From: a gamma proteobacterium SCGC AAA076-P13
GTDB lineage: Bacteria > Pseudomonadota > Gammaproteobacteria > Magnimaribacterales > D2472
Direction of reading: 5' to 3'
Length of the DNA: 64,000 bases
Assembly: GCA_000384935.1 (NCBI GenBank)
Contig: ARRA01000001.1
Span: 1 to 64,000, forward strand
The notes under the pieces are model-generated. The model did not search any database. It was not told the DNA's origin and saw only the letters and a list, made by a program, of their open reading frames with translations. Of this stretch, positions 34,601 through 44,398 are shown piece after piece. The translations under genes were made by a program, and so were the position numbers. Numbering within the stretch: position 1 is the stretch's first letter; the number at the start of each line of letters is the position of its first letter.

Positions 34601-36236
34601 CATAAGTTCTTTTGCCATCATGTTTGCCATAAAGACCATATGTAAGTGGTTCATTGGCATTACCATCGTTATAGTCAGTAAATACCGCTTTTGAAGATTT
34701 AAATTGAATTTTTCCTTCCCAAGGCTCAACTTTTGGGAAGCCTAGTTTTTGAAATTCGTCAGACCACCATGAGTCATTCACCCAAAACCTAAATCCCGTG
34801 GCATCTAAGCTGTTAAGCGAGGCAAATGTTTTCTCTCTTTTTTCTACCTCAATAGATTTTACTTTTAAGTTAAATTTATCTTGAGTTTCAGATGAATCAT
34901 TATCCCTCCAATCATCACGAACCCACTCAGTTGTATCTGTTATATAGGGTTGGTACTCTTCGTCGACATGTACCCCCCAATAACTAGCATAGCCATGAAC
35001 TCTTTTATTTTGCTCTTCCACTTCTATTGTTGTTCTTATCGGAAATGATTGATTTTCAAGTTCAAGTGATGAACCGTCTGCATTAAAAACTCCGTAATCC
35101 CATATATTTCTAATAGAATCAGATTTTGCAATTGAAAAACATTTTTCTTCTGTGTCCCATGAATTACTATCACCAAGATAACTCTTAGCAGATTCACTAA
35201 GCTCATAAGGTGAAAGTTTTGGACCTTGTGTTTCCTCATCCCAAACAGACCAATCTACTGTATAAAGCTCAGACATCACAGTGCAATAAGAGCTTGTTGA
35301 AGCCTCAATACCGAAAGAAAATATACCTAAAATATTTACTTGAGAATCTTTGAACTCTTGAGGTTGGCATGCCCACCAAGCCTCATGATCCCAAGAACCA
35401 TCTTCTTTTAATGCAACATCATCGCAAGTTGGGTCTTGTAAGGAATAATTTGAGAAGCCTGTTTCTCTAGTATAAATACCAGCAATATCGCCATTACTGG
35501 AATAAGTGGCAACAACATTTTGCTGCGCTGATCCAACTTGGTTACTTTTAAATTTAATATTACCTTTATCAGCAATAAGAAGACCTCTACCTAAATCGAC
35601 ACCATCAGAGCACCATGAGTATTTATATTCTTGGCTGGTAACATCTTCAGGGCATGGGTTCCATGGCGGCACAGTTTCTCTTGTATTACCAAAAGTAGCT
35701 GATTGGTATCTTAAAATGAAGGTACCAAATTTATTATCATCAGCAACTGATGCAGTTTGTTCATTTAATAAATAAAGAATATTCTTAGGTTCATTATTTG
35801 TTTCATCGTCATACGGCTTGTCATTAACAATCCAACCTTTTGTTGACTGTTTTATAGCAGTAGTAAACCCACTATTAAGAAATACAGTCTCAATATCAGG
35901 AGCTGCTTCACCAGCACCTTCAGTTGCAGTAGAAGAGGAGCTTGAAGAAGCGGATGCACTGCTAGGTGCTGATCCTTGTTCCGTTGACGTACTATTAGCA
36001 GCAGCTTGTTCACATTCGTTCATATATATTGTTGCTTTGTAAGAACCATCGCCCGCAAGACTTTCAGTGCCCATTCGAGATAATGCACAAATAATTGTTT
36101 GTGCTTCAGCTAAAACCTCATTAACGCCTTGTCCTCTTACATAGTTATCAAATGATGCATTATCATAATCTGTTGCATATGCATCATATAATACAAATGA
36201 TAAAGCTAGCAGTAGGCTTGTTTTAGTAATTTTCAT
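31653..36236 (-). CDS. Giant exported protein with a Calx-beta domain
   Basis: The 1527-residue protein has a signal peptide (about 1-21), a short conserved region with two cysteines (IICALSRMG and MNECEQAA) and a Ser/Ala/Gly-rich low-complexity segment (about 80-112). Long acidic beta-rich parts follow, with one Calx-beta domain (about 775-885, containing GTLTIPAGTTSTTIPVTIEA and LTISLSNATNAVLG). It is Asp-, Trp- and Tyr-rich and has several Cys pairs, as in secreted or surface proteins that bind calcium. No protease, sortase or barrel motif is seen. It starts three bases after the stop of a cadherin-like lipoprotein gene and ends at a strong terminator. Function unknown. Confidence 0.8.
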   Translation of the reverse strand: MKITKTSLLLALSFVLYDAYATDYDNASFDNYVRGQGVNEVLAEAQTIICALSRMGTESLAGDGSYKATIYMNECEQAAANSTSTEQGSAPSSASASSSSSSTATEGAGEAAPDIETVFLNSGFTTAIKQSTKGWIVNDKPYDDETNNEPKNILYLLNEQTASVADDNKFGTFILRYQSATFGNTRETVPPWNPCPEDVTSQEYKYSWCSDGVDLGRGLLIADKGNIKFKSNQVGSAQQNVVATYSSNGDIAGIYTRETGFSNYSLQDPTCDDVALKEDGSWDHEAWWACQPQEFKDSQVNILGIFSFGIEASTSSYCTVMSELYTVDWSVWDEETQGPKLSPYELSESAKSYLGDSNSWDTEEKCFSIAKSDSIRNIWDYGVFNADGSSLELENQSFPIRTTIEVEEQNKRVHGYASYWGVHVDEEYQPYITDTTEWVRDDWRDNDSSETQDKFNLKVKSIEVEKREKTFASLNSLDATGFRFWVNDSWWSDEFQKLGFPKVEPWEGKIQFKSSKAVFTDYNDGNANEPLTYGLYGKHDGKRTYVADLVGAKIDKDNLRKIIKNDSNDPGKAMNLTMEFADLPSYPDGSNLWERNDYVRIYLCNKTFDTPTVTDVWNWDHLNMSDGMCMRVQGHLELSSDGTEMVLSSELADGDNKKYYAGFKDMETGSELYLNAENWNNSGYQYDFKVTLDGVERPAGMELKLQSLLSAFSNISQYGQLGDNGGNIQTGLEAFLDSSETFTFLVTNQLDLYDHEGNRFWNVKGTFDVSETPPATVFIDDVKVTEPSTDSVLSGYAVTLSTAQASDVTFDYTIANNSSATSADYSSFESGTLTIPAGTTSTTIPVTIEADNIAEGQDDEILTISLSNATNAVLGRTSANLYIYDPDTNRVIYDDYYGSFDAETLTFTISEGIKYNPRYEREDLPAPISFTASEWTTNMIKIIDEGQEWERTEYRDLNLYSDELAADFTISHDAMNNPVSATKEAGVVSTKWSRVSLSDLPSTLNCINECLTSSALTAHYSDVKNQADPLGDNTYTGNVTQSSPSPYADVGPYIRKSQEVTVIYNEGQDDEWTNTESFEKGQHRDGIVASEVYQYTVSNSALTDAEGNKVEVGVDWGISRIQEAIRGANYANPDGWTRETHWGINTGMLLATEDLQYIECDYRLDDSGKKIYDEYHPDFTAANEKLYETRYCNNKQWGNDDILVSYNINIRLEKQYEIFDATTDVKLALSPPLTLFFKAPNDAAIFGDDANKKFRLDYHGDHLGGIPGDVIDLDTGESLGEWVEEWKDNYRWVQRFSIPDGSKLTDSSGAEYLVKALRGEEWLGKKDSAIGSLSTLLNSKSKSDLLTNVDIDFEIAQRKETYYDCNLVETVTDTWTYVDENGETQTDSNTYERTDWEACNELEYGSDEWSAAWTVRAEFNNCSERINYDYNQEASRIATEIANAEADGRTYEGPATPDDNPGFMGDAFTYTYTDQDGNEVVEDFPANRNGHRGMKARCKTIGNIPTSLINGGNASVVNGVVTYDPTP

Positions 36237-36239
36237 TAT

Positions 36240-38021
36240 TTACTCCTTTGTCTCAATGACATCAATTGATGATGGAACTTTATAACCAACACTTTCATTT
36301 ACATCAGTTATATTTATTATGATTGTTTTCTCAACTGTTTCGATACCATCAGTTAGCGTTAATTTGATAGAGTATGAATCTTTGGTTTCGAAGTCTGGTG
36401 CTGTCTTAAATGTGAGTATGTTTGCACTTGAGAGGTTAAAACTATCTGCATCAGCACCACTCATTGTTAAGGATAACTCGTCACCATCTACATCTGTAAT
36501 AGCTATTGTTGCGACTGATGTTTGATTTTCGTCGACTTTATATACTGAGGCAGCATTTATAGATGGAACATCATTCGTTGCAATAACAGTAACACTTACA
36601 GCCCCACTGGATGTTTTGGAGCCTTGAGTAATAGTGTATGAAAATGAATCAGAACCGTTAAAATCTGAATCAGGTGAATATATTATATTATTGTCAGAAA
36701 CTTCAACAAGTCCATGGCTTCCATTAAGTGCTGATAATACATAAGGTGACGAACTAATAAATGAATCATTGGCTAATACATTAATCGTGATGTTTGTATC
36801 TTCATTTGTTGATACAGAGTCTGCTATAGCATTGATGTCAGGTGTTATTTCATTAGAGTCAATGTCTTGATCTTTTGCAATATAGTTGAGAACATCACTT
36901 TTATAGCTTGCAATAGTCTCAGCTGAAGCAGAGCCATTGGCTATGTTTTTTATATCAGTTTGAAGAGTTGAAATAGCAAATCGTACCACCGAAGTCGTTA
37001 AATCGTTTCTAGATTTAACTTCAATAACAGGCATAACTCCTGAAAGTGCCTTAGAAGTATTAGTCATTGCTTCATCACTTATTGTCAGAGCTTTAGCTGC
37101 AATAATATTATCAAGAGCCTTTATAATAAAAGCCTCTGTTTCAATATCTACTTTGGATGACGTTTCAGTAAATTCTGCTTCGATTTCTTCACTTATAGCT
37201 TTAAAATAATCCTGCGTTGAATCGGTTGTTGTTTTGAGATCATTCGTTATATTTTGTAAAGCATAGGCTAGTACAGTCAATTGATTTCCCTTTTCATATA
37301 AAAAATCATTTACCCCGCCATCGCCTTTGTTTGCAACAGGATCAAAGGTAGCTATGTTAATTTCTGAATCAATTCCAAGCGCAGCATTTGTATTAGAGGC
37401 ATCATTCATAAAAGCAGCAACAGATGTTAGTGGTGTGACAACTTTAAAGTCAGTATGCCCGGTGAGTTTATGAGTCAGCAAAAGGTTATCTAGTGCTGTT
37501 TGAGAATCAAGATCAATACCCCCTAAAGAAACGAGATAGCCATTTGAATATTTAATTGTAAACTCACCTTCATTATCTGAGGTTGTAGAGCTTTCTGAAG
37601 CATCCAGTGTCCAATTTTGATCTTCGTCAATAAAAACATTAGCGCCAGTTACATAGCCATCAACAATTACACCAGTTGTATTCCTGTAACCTTCTACAGT
37701 AAGGGACTTATTTGATGACCCTCCTTCACCAATACAAGAAATAGAAAAAGTATTATTACCAGCATTTGAAATAGTTATCGTTTCTGTTCCTGAAGTTGAT
37801 GTCTGACTTGTCCACGAGGCAGAGCATGAAGATGAATTCGTTGATGACCATGTTAGTGTTGTCGTTCCATCAATCAATACTGAAGACGAGGAAGTTGAGA
37901 AAGTAATACTAGGAAATAGCAAAGCTGGAGTTGGACTTCCGCCGCCACCGCCGCCACCTCCACAAGAAACAATTATAAATGTTGATAAAAAAAGAAAAGT
38001 ATTTTTAAGACCTAGTTTCAT
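36240..38021 (-). CDS. Cadherin-like repeat lipoprotein
   Basis: The 593-residue protein begins with a lipoprotein signal and lipobox ending at Cys20 (IIVSC), followed by eight glycines that form a flexible tether. It then has an Ig-like unit (about 35-110), a carboxypeptidase-regulatory-like unit (FIDEDQNWTLDASES near 130), an alpha-helical middle (about 200-390), a tandem-95/VCBS-like unit (NEDTNITINVLANDSF near 405) and a cadherin-like unit (VDENQTSVATIAITDVDGDE near 495). It ends IDVIETKE. It is probably outer-membrane anchored, calcium-binding and exposed. The gene for a 1527-residue exported protein starts three bases later, implying joint function. Confidence 0.83.
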   Translation of the reverse strand: MKLGLKNTFLFLSTFIIVSCGGGGGGGGSPTPALLFPSITFSTSSSSVLIDGTTTLTWSSTNSSSCSASWTSQTSTSGTETITISNAGNNTFSISCIGEGGSSNKSLTVEGYRNTTGVIVDGYVTGANVFIDEDQNWTLDASESSTTSDNEGEFTIKYSNGYLVSLGGIDLDSQTALDNLLLTHKLTGHTDFKVVTPLTSVAAFMNDASNTNAALGIDSEINIATFDPVANKGDGGVNDFLYEKGNQLTVLAYALQNITNDLKTTTDSTQDYFKAISEEIEAEFTETSSKVDIETEAFIIKALDNIIAAKALTISDEAMTNTSKALSGVMPVIEVKSRNDLTTSVVRFAISTLQTDIKNIANGSASAETIASYKSDVLNYIAKDQDIDSNEITPDINAIADSVSTNEDTNITINVLANDSFISSSPYVLSALNGSHGLVEVSDNNIIYSPDSDFNGSDSFSYTITQGSKTSSGAVSVTVIATNDVPSINAASVYKVDENQTSVATIAITDVDGDELSLTMSGADADSFNLSSANILTFKTAPDFETKDSYSIKLTLTDGIETVEKTIIINITDVNESVGYKVPSSIDVIETKE

Positions 38022-38093
38022 AAGCTAACCCACTTGTTGAACGTAATACATAAATGTGTAATAAGTATGTATTAATTAAAATTTTATTTTTTA

Positions 38094-38121
38094 ACTATAA
38101 CAGGGTAGCGGTTTAAAACAA
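38094..38121 (-). promoter_or_regulatory. Candidate sigma-70 promoter for the lipoprotein/giant-protein unit
   Basis: On the minus strand, TTGTTT (38121-38116) and TATAGT (38099-38094) are separated by 16 bases and lie about 73 bases upstream of the lipoprotein ATG, in the 124-base gap after the barrel-like gene. The match is by eye only. Confidence 0.4.
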
Positions 38122-38145
38122 TAGAACGTTTTAAAAAAAAACTTA

Positions 38146-39153
38146 TTAAAATTTGTACATTAAAGATGAGTTTATAGACCCAAAAGCTTTATCAAACTGA
38201 TGCTCAGACCTCTGCGTAAACGAGATATCTTCATAGCCAAATAGATTATTTTTAAATAGAGATGCTGAAATAGAAAGTGTAAAATTGTCTAAAAGAGAAA
38301 ACTTCAAACCTGACTTAATAGACATGTTGCTCTTTGGAGTTGAATTTAGTGCTTCATAGCCATCTGTTTCAATAAGACGATAATCAAAATCATAAAAAAA
38401 GTAAATATTTTTACTAAGCACAAAATCTTTTTTTAGATTTATTCCAAGTTTATAAAAGATCCATTTATTTCTTTGAGGGAGCCTTCTTATTTCATTTGAA
38501 ACCAAATTTCCAATGGTGCTTCCTTGAAATGACAAATTACTTATAAAGCCACTGGTTAATTCTTCAATCGGCGATAACCAGTTAAATTTATTTTCACTAA
38601 AGCCAATATATACTTCGTATTCATCAATGATATTAATATCTAATGCTTTTATTAGTTTGATCTGTAGCTCTTGGTTCATTCCATCAATCATCATGATTGA
38701 TGAGTCTCCCAAAGAGTTATATTTTTCTTTTGAATTTTTTATTGATATTTGTGCTTCATCGCAAAAACCAATGGTTAAACTTGAAAATGTATAACAGTTA
38801 ATTGACTGCGTGTCGGCTATTTGCTCTTTTAAAGAAATTATTAAGGCATTTTTATCATTAAAAAGGTAAAGGAATTCTATATATTGTGCTTTAGCATCTA
38901 ATTCAAGATATTTAGGCTGAATAGACCTTATTAGATCAAGATTAAAATTCGTGTTTTTGTAGCTTAATCCATAATTATTGTGTAATAAAAAAATATCATA
39001 AGTATTTGTTTCACTTGTGTTGAAAGAATTATTAATCTCAGGAAGAAAATCCCAATTTTTGTCAGTTAAAGATTTTTCTACTGATAAATAACCATTTAAA
39101 GCGCTAGCGTTAATTGAGAAAACTAACGCTAATAGAAAAATATAAATTCTTAT
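38146..39153 (-). CDS. Exported, outer-membrane-barrel-like protein with an ATA start position
   Basis: The frame is open from 39153 to the stop at 38146 and encodes 335 residues. The first 18 form an excellent signal peptide ([17 protein letters not shown]), but the codon in the start position is ATA, and there is no ATG, GTG or TTG until 38712, which would remove 147 residues. ATA overlaps the etfA stop as ATAA. A G in place of the A would give the common ATGA overlap, so the start was probably lost by one transition or is a rare ATA start. Two cysteines bracket CYTFSSLTIGFC, the C-terminal part alternates hydrophobic and polar residues, and the protein ends in Phe, as outer-membrane barrels do. 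Confidence 0.68.
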   Translation of the reverse strand: MRIYIFLLALVFSINASALNGYLSVEKSLTDKNWDFLPEINNSFNTSETNTYDIFLLHNNYGLSYKNTNFNLDLIRSIQPKYLELDAKAQYIEFLYLFNDKNALIISLKEQIADTQSINCYTFSSLTIGFCDEAQISIKNSKEKYNSLGDSSIMMIDGMNQELQIKLIKALDINIIDEYEVYIGFSENKFNWLSPIEELTSGFISNLSFQGSTIGNLVSNEIRRLPQRNKWIFYKLGINLKKDFVLSKNIYFFYDFDYRLIETDGYEALNSTPKSNMSIKSGLKFSLLDNFTLSISASLFKNNLFGYEDISFTQRSEHQFDKAFGSINSSLMYKF

Positions 39154-40079
39154 AGTTTAGCCTCAAGCTCAGGCAAAGCATTAAAAAGGTCTCCAACAAG
39201 ACCATAGTCTGCTACCTGAAAAATTGGCGCATCCTCGTCTTTGTTAATTGCAACAATTACTTTTGAATCTTTCATACCTGCTAAATGTTGTATTGCACCA
39301 GAAATACCTACAGCTATGTATAAATCAGGAGCTACAATTTTTCCAGTTTGTCCAACTTGATAATCATTAGGAACATAACCAGCGTCCACTGCGGCACGTG
39401 AAGCCCCAACAGCTGCTCCAAGCTTATCTGCTATAGAATCAAGAAGATGGAAGTTATCGCCAGATTGCATACCCCTTCCACCAGAAATTACAATATTGGC
39501 AGCGGTTAACTCAGGACGATCACTTTTTGCTATCTCCTCTGAAACAAATTCACTAAGACCTAAACCCGAAACAGCATCTATAGTTGCGACCTCAACATCA
39601 GAATTTGACATCCCTATTGCATCAAAAGCAGTAGATCTAACTGATATTACTTTAATAGAGTCATTTGATTTTACTGTAGCAATACAACTTCCAGCATAAA
39701 TTGGTCTTTTAAAAGTGTCATCTGATTCAATACTAATAATATCTGATATTTGTTGTGAATCTAATTTAGCTGAGATTCTTGGTAAAAGATTTTTACCAAA
39801 TGTGGTTGCAGGAGCCATTATGTATGAATAATCATTTGCAATAGTTAATACTAAAGCTGATAAATCTTCTGCAATAAAGTTTTTGTATAGACTGTCATCA
39901 ACAGAAATTACCTTAGAAATAGAGTCAACTGACTGAGCTTCAGAAACTACTGAGCTACATTCAGATCCAGCTACCAATAAAGTTATTTCTTTTTCAAGTT
40001 TAACTGCAGCAGCTACTGTATTTAAAGTAGCTCCTTTGAGGTTGTTATTATCGTGTTCTGCTATTACTAAAATACTCAT
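39150..40079 (-). CDS. etfA: Electron transfer flavoprotein alpha subunit
   Basis: EtfA holds the FAD of the ETF heterodimer that collects electrons from acyl-CoA and other dehydrogenases and passes them to ETF-QO. The 309-residue protein shows an N-terminal ETF fold and the C-terminal FAD domain with [58 protein letters not shown] and [10 protein letters not shown]. Its ATG overlaps the etfB stop by four bases. Downstream, the stop overlaps the first codon of a barrel-like gene, unrelated in function. Confidence 0.97.
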   Translation of the reverse strand: MSILVIAEHDNNNLKGATLNTVAAAVKLEKEITLLVAGSECSSVVSEAQSVDSISKVISVDDSLYKNFIAEDLSALVLTIANDYSYIMAPATTFGKNLLPRISAKLDSQQISDIISIESDDTFKRPIYAGSCIATVKSNDSIKVISVRSTAFDAIGMSNSDVEVATIDAVSGLGLSEFVSEEIAKSDRPELTAANIVISGGRGMQSGDNFHLLDSIADKLGAAVGASRAAVDAGYVPNDYQVGQTGKIVAPDLYIAVGISGAIQHLAGMKDSKVIVAINKDEDAPIFQVADYGLVGDLFNALPELEAKL

Positions 40080-40828
40080 GAAATCACCTTTGCTTCATTT
40101 TTAAGTTTATCTACAAGCTCTTCAACTGTTTCAACTATAATTCCAGCCTCTCTTGAAGGAGGAAGCTCAACGGATAGCAACTCTGTTCTTGGGGCTGCAT
40201 CGAAGCCTAGATCGCTAAGTGGAATAACATTCAACTCTTTTTTCTTAGCTTTCATTATATTTGGTAAAGAGGCATATCTAGGTTCATTAAGTCTTAAATC
40301 AGTAGTTACAATAGCAGGCATTTTTAGTTTTAACGTTTGAAGACCGCCATCTATTTCTCTAGTCACGTTTAATGTAGAACCATCAATATTTACTTCAGAA
40401 GCATTTGTAGCTTGAGGATAATCTAATAGCGCACCAAGCATTTGACCTGTTTGATTGTTATCTCCGTCAATTGCCTGTTTACCCAAAATAATAATATCTG
40501 CTTGTTCCTGTTCAATAATTTTTGCTAAAGCTTTAGATATAGCAAGAGGCTCTAACAAAGAATCTGTTTCTACTAAAATAGCTCTATCAGCTCCTAGTGC
40601 TAAAGCTGTTCTTAACTGTTCTTGAGATTCAGTTTTACCAATAGAAATTGCAATAACCTCATCAGCATTTCCAGCCTCTTTAATTCTAACCGCTTCCTCT
40701 AAAGCTATTTCACAAAATGGGTTTACAGACATTTTTACATTATTTAAATCAACATTTGAACCATCAGCCATGGGTCTAACTTTGACGTTGTAATCAACTA
40801 CTCTTTTAATCGGTACTAGTATTTTCAT
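40076..40828 (-). CDS. etfB: Electron transfer flavoprotein beta subunit
   Basis: EtfB is the AMP-binding partner of EtfA. At 250 residues it is full length, with [14 protein letters not shown] at the start, [38 protein letters not shown] near residue 120, and a C-terminal [19 protein letters not shown] that interacts with client dehydrogenases. It is the first gene of the leftward unit and divergent from the ETF-QO gene over 127 bases, so all three ETF functions share one regulatory region. Confidence 0.97.
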   Translation of the reverse strand: MKILVPIKRVVDYNVKVRPMADGSNVDLNNVKMSVNPFCEIALEEAVRIKEAGNADEVIAISIGKTESQEQLRTALALGADRAILVETDSLLEPLAISKALAKIIEQEQADIIILGKQAIDGDNNQTGQMLGALLDYPQATNASEVNIDGSTLNVTREIDGGLQTLKLKMPAIVTTDLRLNEPRYASLPNIMKAKKKELNVIPLSDLGFDAAPRTELLSVELPPSREAGIIVETVEELVDKLKNEAKVIS

Positions 40829-40846
40829 AATTTTTATTATATAAAT

Positions 40847-40875
40847 TTGTTAACTTGAATTCGCTGTATTATAAC
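40847..40875 (+). promoter_or_regulatory. Candidate sigma-70 promoter for ETF-QO
   Basis: TTGTTA (40847-40852) and TATAAC (40870-40875) are spaced by 17 bases, about 80 bases before the ATG at 40956. An overlapping minus-strand TATAAT (40873-40868) could serve etfB. Assigned by eye. Confidence 0.38.
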
Positions 40876-40955
40876 CGTTAGCTATAATTAAATATACGGT
40901 ATAATTGTAGTAACTTTTTTACATTTTACAATAACTAACTAAATGAGGCGCACAC

Positions 40956-42587
40956 ATGGAAAGAGAAGTTATGGAATATGATGTTGTAGTTGTTGGTGGT
41001 GGACCATCAGGATTATCAACAGCAATAAAATTTGCTCAACTCAATAAAGAGAATGGGACTGACTATAGTATCTGTTTGTTAGAAAAAGGTTCTGAAATAG
41101 GAGCTCATATTTTGTCAGGAAATGTTTTTCAACCGACTGCACTTGATGAATTACTGCCTAACTGGAAAGAGCTCAACGCACCACTTAATGTTCCAGTTAA
41201 AAAAGATAAGTTGTTATTTTTACTTAGCAAGTTAGCAATACCAGTTCCGGCATTTGTAATGCCTCCAATGAATAACCATGGTAATTATGTTATTAGTCTT
41301 GGTAATCTTTGTAGATGGCTTGCTGAACAAGCTGAGAATTTAGGAGTTGAAATCTTCCCAGGTTTTCCTGCTAGTAAACTAATTTTTGAGAACGATAAGG
41401 TTGTTGGGGTTCAAACTGGAGATATGGGAATATCAGCATCTGGAGAGGTTAAGCCTGGTCATGAGCCAGGGATAGAAATTAGAGCTAAATATACTGTTCT
41501 GGGTGAAGGCTGTAGAGGACATCTCGGAAAGGAAATTATTAAAAAATACGAGCTTGATGATGGTAAAGACCCTCAACATTATGGAATAGGTTTTAAAGAA
41601 GTATGGAAACTTAAGGATGAACATTATGATCCAGGGCTTGTCATACATACAAATGGCTGGCCTACTCCAACAGATACACCATCTGGCTCTTATTTCTATC
41701 ATGGTGAAAATAATGAAGCTTACGTTGGTTATGTCATACCTCTTGATTACAAGAACCCATATCTTAGTCCATTTGATGAATTTCAAAAATGGAAAAAACA
41801 CCCTGCAATATGCAAATATCTTAATGGAGCAGAAAGACTATCCTATGGTGCAAGAGCACTTATCAAGGGCGGACTTCAATCATTACCTAAATTAGATTTT
41901 CCAGGAGGTCTGTTGATTGGTGATAATGCTGGAATGCTTAATTTTTCTAAGATCAAAGGCTCTCATACAGCTATGAAATCAGGAATAATTGCTGGAGAGC
42001 ATATATATGAAAATATAAATAGTGAACTCTCCTCTGGTATATCTTATGAAGAAAAAGTTTATCAATCATGGATATATACAGAACTTCATAAATCAAGAAA
42101 CTTTGGACCTATATTTCATAAGTTTGGAGCTTTGGTCGGAGCAGCATTTAATGCAATTGATCAATTTATATTTAGAGGAAATTTACCTTTCACCATGAAC
42201 CATAAAACGCCTGATCATGCATGTTTGGTTAAAGCAGATGAGGCTAAGAAAATTGAATATGAAAAGCCTGATGGAGTTTACTCATTTGATAAGTTATCTT
42301 CTGTATATTTATCGAATACAAACCATGAAGAAGATCAGCCTTGCCATTTACAATTAAAAGATTCATCAATACCAATTATGGTTAACTTGCCACTTTATGA
42401 TGAGCCAGCTCAAAGATACTGCCCAGCAGGCGTATATGAAATTGTTGAAAAAGAAGGAGAGAAAAAATTTGTAATCAATGCACAAAATTGTGTTCATTGT
42501 AAAACATGTGATATTAAAGACCCTTCTCAAAATATTAATTGGGTTAGCCCTGAAGGACCTGGAGGTCCAAATTATCCAAATATGTAA
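40956..42587 (+). CDS. Electron transfer flavoprotein-ubiquinone oxidoreductase
   Basis: ETF-QO is a monotopic inner-membrane FAD and 4Fe-4S enzyme that passes electrons from ETF to quinone. The 543-residue protein has the FAD-binding VVVGGGPSGLSTAIKFAQL at the start, GAHILSGNVFQPTALDEL near residue 50, ALIKGGLQSLPKLDFPGG, GDNAGMLNFSKIKGSHTAM, and four cluster cysteines in RYCPAGVYE and INAQNCVHCKTCDIKDP at the C-terminus. The ATG at 40956 has GAGG eight bases upstream; a second ATG at 40971 is less likely. Divergent from etfBA. Confidence 0.97.
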   Translation: MEREVMEYDVVVVGGGPSGLSTAIKFAQLNKENGTDYSICLLEKGSEIGAHILSGNVFQPTALDELLPNWKELNAPLNVPVKKDKLLFLLSKLAIPVPAFVMPPMNNHGNYVISLGNLCRWLAEQAENLGVEIFPGFPASKLIFENDKVVGVQTGDMGISASGEVKPGHEPGIEIRAKYTVLGEGCRGHLGKEIIKKYELDDGKDPQHYGIGFKEVWKLKDEHYDPGLVIHTNGWPTPTDTPSGSYFYHGENNEAYVGYVIPLDYKNPYLSPFDEFQKWKKHPAICKYLNGAERLSYGARALIKGGLQSLPKLDFPGGLLIGDNAGMLNFSKIKGSHTAMKSGIIAGEHIYENINSELSSGISYEEKVYQSWIYTELHKSRNFGPIFHKFGALVGAAFNAIDQFIFRGNLPFTMNHKTPDHACLVKADEAKKIEYEKPDGVYSFDKLSSVYLSNTNHEEDQPCHLQLKDSSIPIMVNLPLYDEPAQRYCPAGVYEIVEKEGEKKFVINAQNCVHCKTCDIKDPSQNINWVSPEGPGGPNYPNM

Positions 42588-42589
42588 TT

Positions 42590-44398
42590 ATGAATAAATA
42601 TAATGATTTTCTGCTCTTATTTTCCATTCTGCTACTGACTTCATGCGTTAGCTTAGACATAGATACTGTTATCGAAAACATTGAACCTAAGGTGTTAGAT
42701 GTTGCTATTAAAGATCAGAATATATTATTTGAAGACTTCTTAGATAACCAATGGGATGAAGGACTGGAAGATAGTCCTGTCTTTGCCTCAATGCTAGGCA
42801 TTAAAAAATACAACAAGCAGATATCATCAAATAGCATCGAACAATTTAATATAAATAAGGATAAATCACTATCAGCTCTAAAAAAATTAAAGTCTTTTGA
42901 TATTAATCTTTTAAATGAATCCAATAAATTAAATTTTAGACTTGCTGAGCTTGGAATGCAGAATGATATTAATAGAATGGAGTACCCAACCTACTTCATG
43001 CAACTAAATCAAAGAGGTGGAGTTCAAAGTTATTACGAAACAGGTGACAGGCTTATATATACTTCAAAACAAGATTATGAGGACTGGTTAATTAGGCTTG
43101 AATCTTACGCTGTCAACATAGCCAACTCATTAAACAATAATAAGGAGGGATTAAAATTAGGTTACTCTCAACCTAAAATTGTTACTAGTGGAGTTATTGC
43201 TCAAATAAAAGCAATTCTTGATTCAGATATAAGCAGCAATCCATATATGAAAATTTTTAGAAATGCTAATGAAGAATTCTTCAATGATGAGGAAAAAGCT
43301 GATCTTATTCGAAGAGCAACCCTTGTAGTAGAAGGAAGCATACTGCCTTCATATCAAAATCTCTATAATTTTTTAAATGATGAATACTTACCTAAATCAA
43401 GGAATACTATAGGTATTAGTGATGTTCCTGGCGGTATGGAATGGTATGAAGATCTTGCTAAATACCACACTACTACCAGCCTTACTCCAGATCAAATTCA
43501 TAATATAGGCTTATCTGAAGTTAAAAGAATACGCTTAGAAATGGAGCAAATTATTGAAAGCCTAAATTGGGATGGTGATTTTAATTCTTTTCTTAATTAC
43601 CTACGAACAAGCCCTAGATTTTATTATGATAATCCAGAGGATTTATTTGATGCTTATTTAATAATGTCAAAAACAATTGACCCTCTTCTACCAAAACTAT
43701 TTAAAACTTTTCCTAGGGCTCCATATGGCGTTAAGCCTATCCCAGATGAAAGCGCCCCTTTCACAACAACAGCTTATTACAGTTCAGCAACCAAGGGTAA
43801 GCCTGGCTATTTTTATGCTAATTTATATAAGCCTGAATCAAGACCAAAATATGAAATACCAGTTTTAACTGTTCATGAAGCTGTGCCAGGTCATCACTTC
43901 CAAATATCTATAGCTCAAGAACTCGAAGATGTACCAACTTTTAGAAAATACCTAAGCTTTACAGCATTTGTAGAAGGCTGGGGGCTTTACAGTGAGGAAC
44001 TAGGAGAATACATAGGTTTATATGATGACCCTTATGATAAGTTTGGACAACTAACTTATGATATGTGGAGAGCCATTAGACTTGTTGTAGACACTGGTAT
44101 GCACTACAAGGATTGGTCTAGAGATGACGCTATAAATTTATTTCTTGAAAACACAGCAAAATCACAACTTGATATTGAGAATGAAGTGGATAGATATATA
44201 GCATGGCCAGGGCAAGCTTTAGCTTATAAAATTGGCCAATTGAAAATTTTAGAATTAAGAACTAAAGCTGAAAATAAGTTAGGGGATCAATTTGATATAA
44301 AAGATTTTCATTATGAAGTTTTAAAACGAGGATCTATACCTCTGAATATGTTGGAGATGTATATTAACGACTGGATTGAGGATTCTTTGGGTTCTTAG
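42590..44398 (+). CDS. DUF885-family metallopeptidase-like lipoprotein
   Basis: The 602-residue protein starts with a lipoprotein signal peptide and lipobox LLTSC (Cys19). The body is the all-helical DUF885 fold related to M3/M32-type zinc peptidases. The metal motif HEAVPGHH (His429, Glu430, His435, His436) and the downstream [16 protein letters not shown] supply the ligands and base. It is probably a periplasmic peptidase of unknown specificity. It begins two bases after the ETF-QO stop, so it may be co-transcribed. Its 3' end overlaps a minus-strand DUF2256 gene by 35 bases. Confidence 0.87.
   Translation: MNKYNDFLLLFSILLLTSCVSLDIDTVIENIEPKVLDVAIKDQNILFEDFLDNQWDEGLEDSPVFASMLGIKKYNKQISSNSIEQFNINKDKSLSALKKLKSFDINLLNESNKLNFRLAELGMQNDINRMEYPTYFMQLNQRGGVQSYYETGDRLIYTSKQDYEDWLIRLESYAVNIANSLNNNKEGLKLGYSQPKIVTSGVIAQIKAILDSDISSNPYMKIFRNANEEFFNDEEKADLIRRATLVVEGSILPSYQNLYNFLNDEYLPKSRNTIGISDVPGGMEWYEDLAKYHTTTSLTPDQIHNIGLSEVKRIRLEMEQIIESLNWDGDFNSFLNYLRTSPRFYYDNPEDLFDAYLIMSKTIDPLLPKLFKTFPRAPYGVKPIPDESAPFTTTAYYSSATKGKPGYFYANLYKPESRPKYEIPVLTVHEAVPGHHFQISIAQELEDVPTFRKYLSFTAFVEGWGLYSEELGEYIGLYDDPYDKFGQLTYDMWRAIRLVVDTGMHYKDWSRDDAINLFLENTAKSQLDIENEVDRYIAWPGQALAYKIGQLKILELRTKAENKLGDQFDIKDFHYEVLKRGSIPLNMLEMYINDWIEDSLGS

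Noticed and set aside
36240-38021. Cadherin-like lipoprotein considered as a truncated N-terminal half of the 1527-residue protein
   Set aside because: It ends with a stop, and the next gene has its own ATG and signal peptide three bases later, so they are two proteins.
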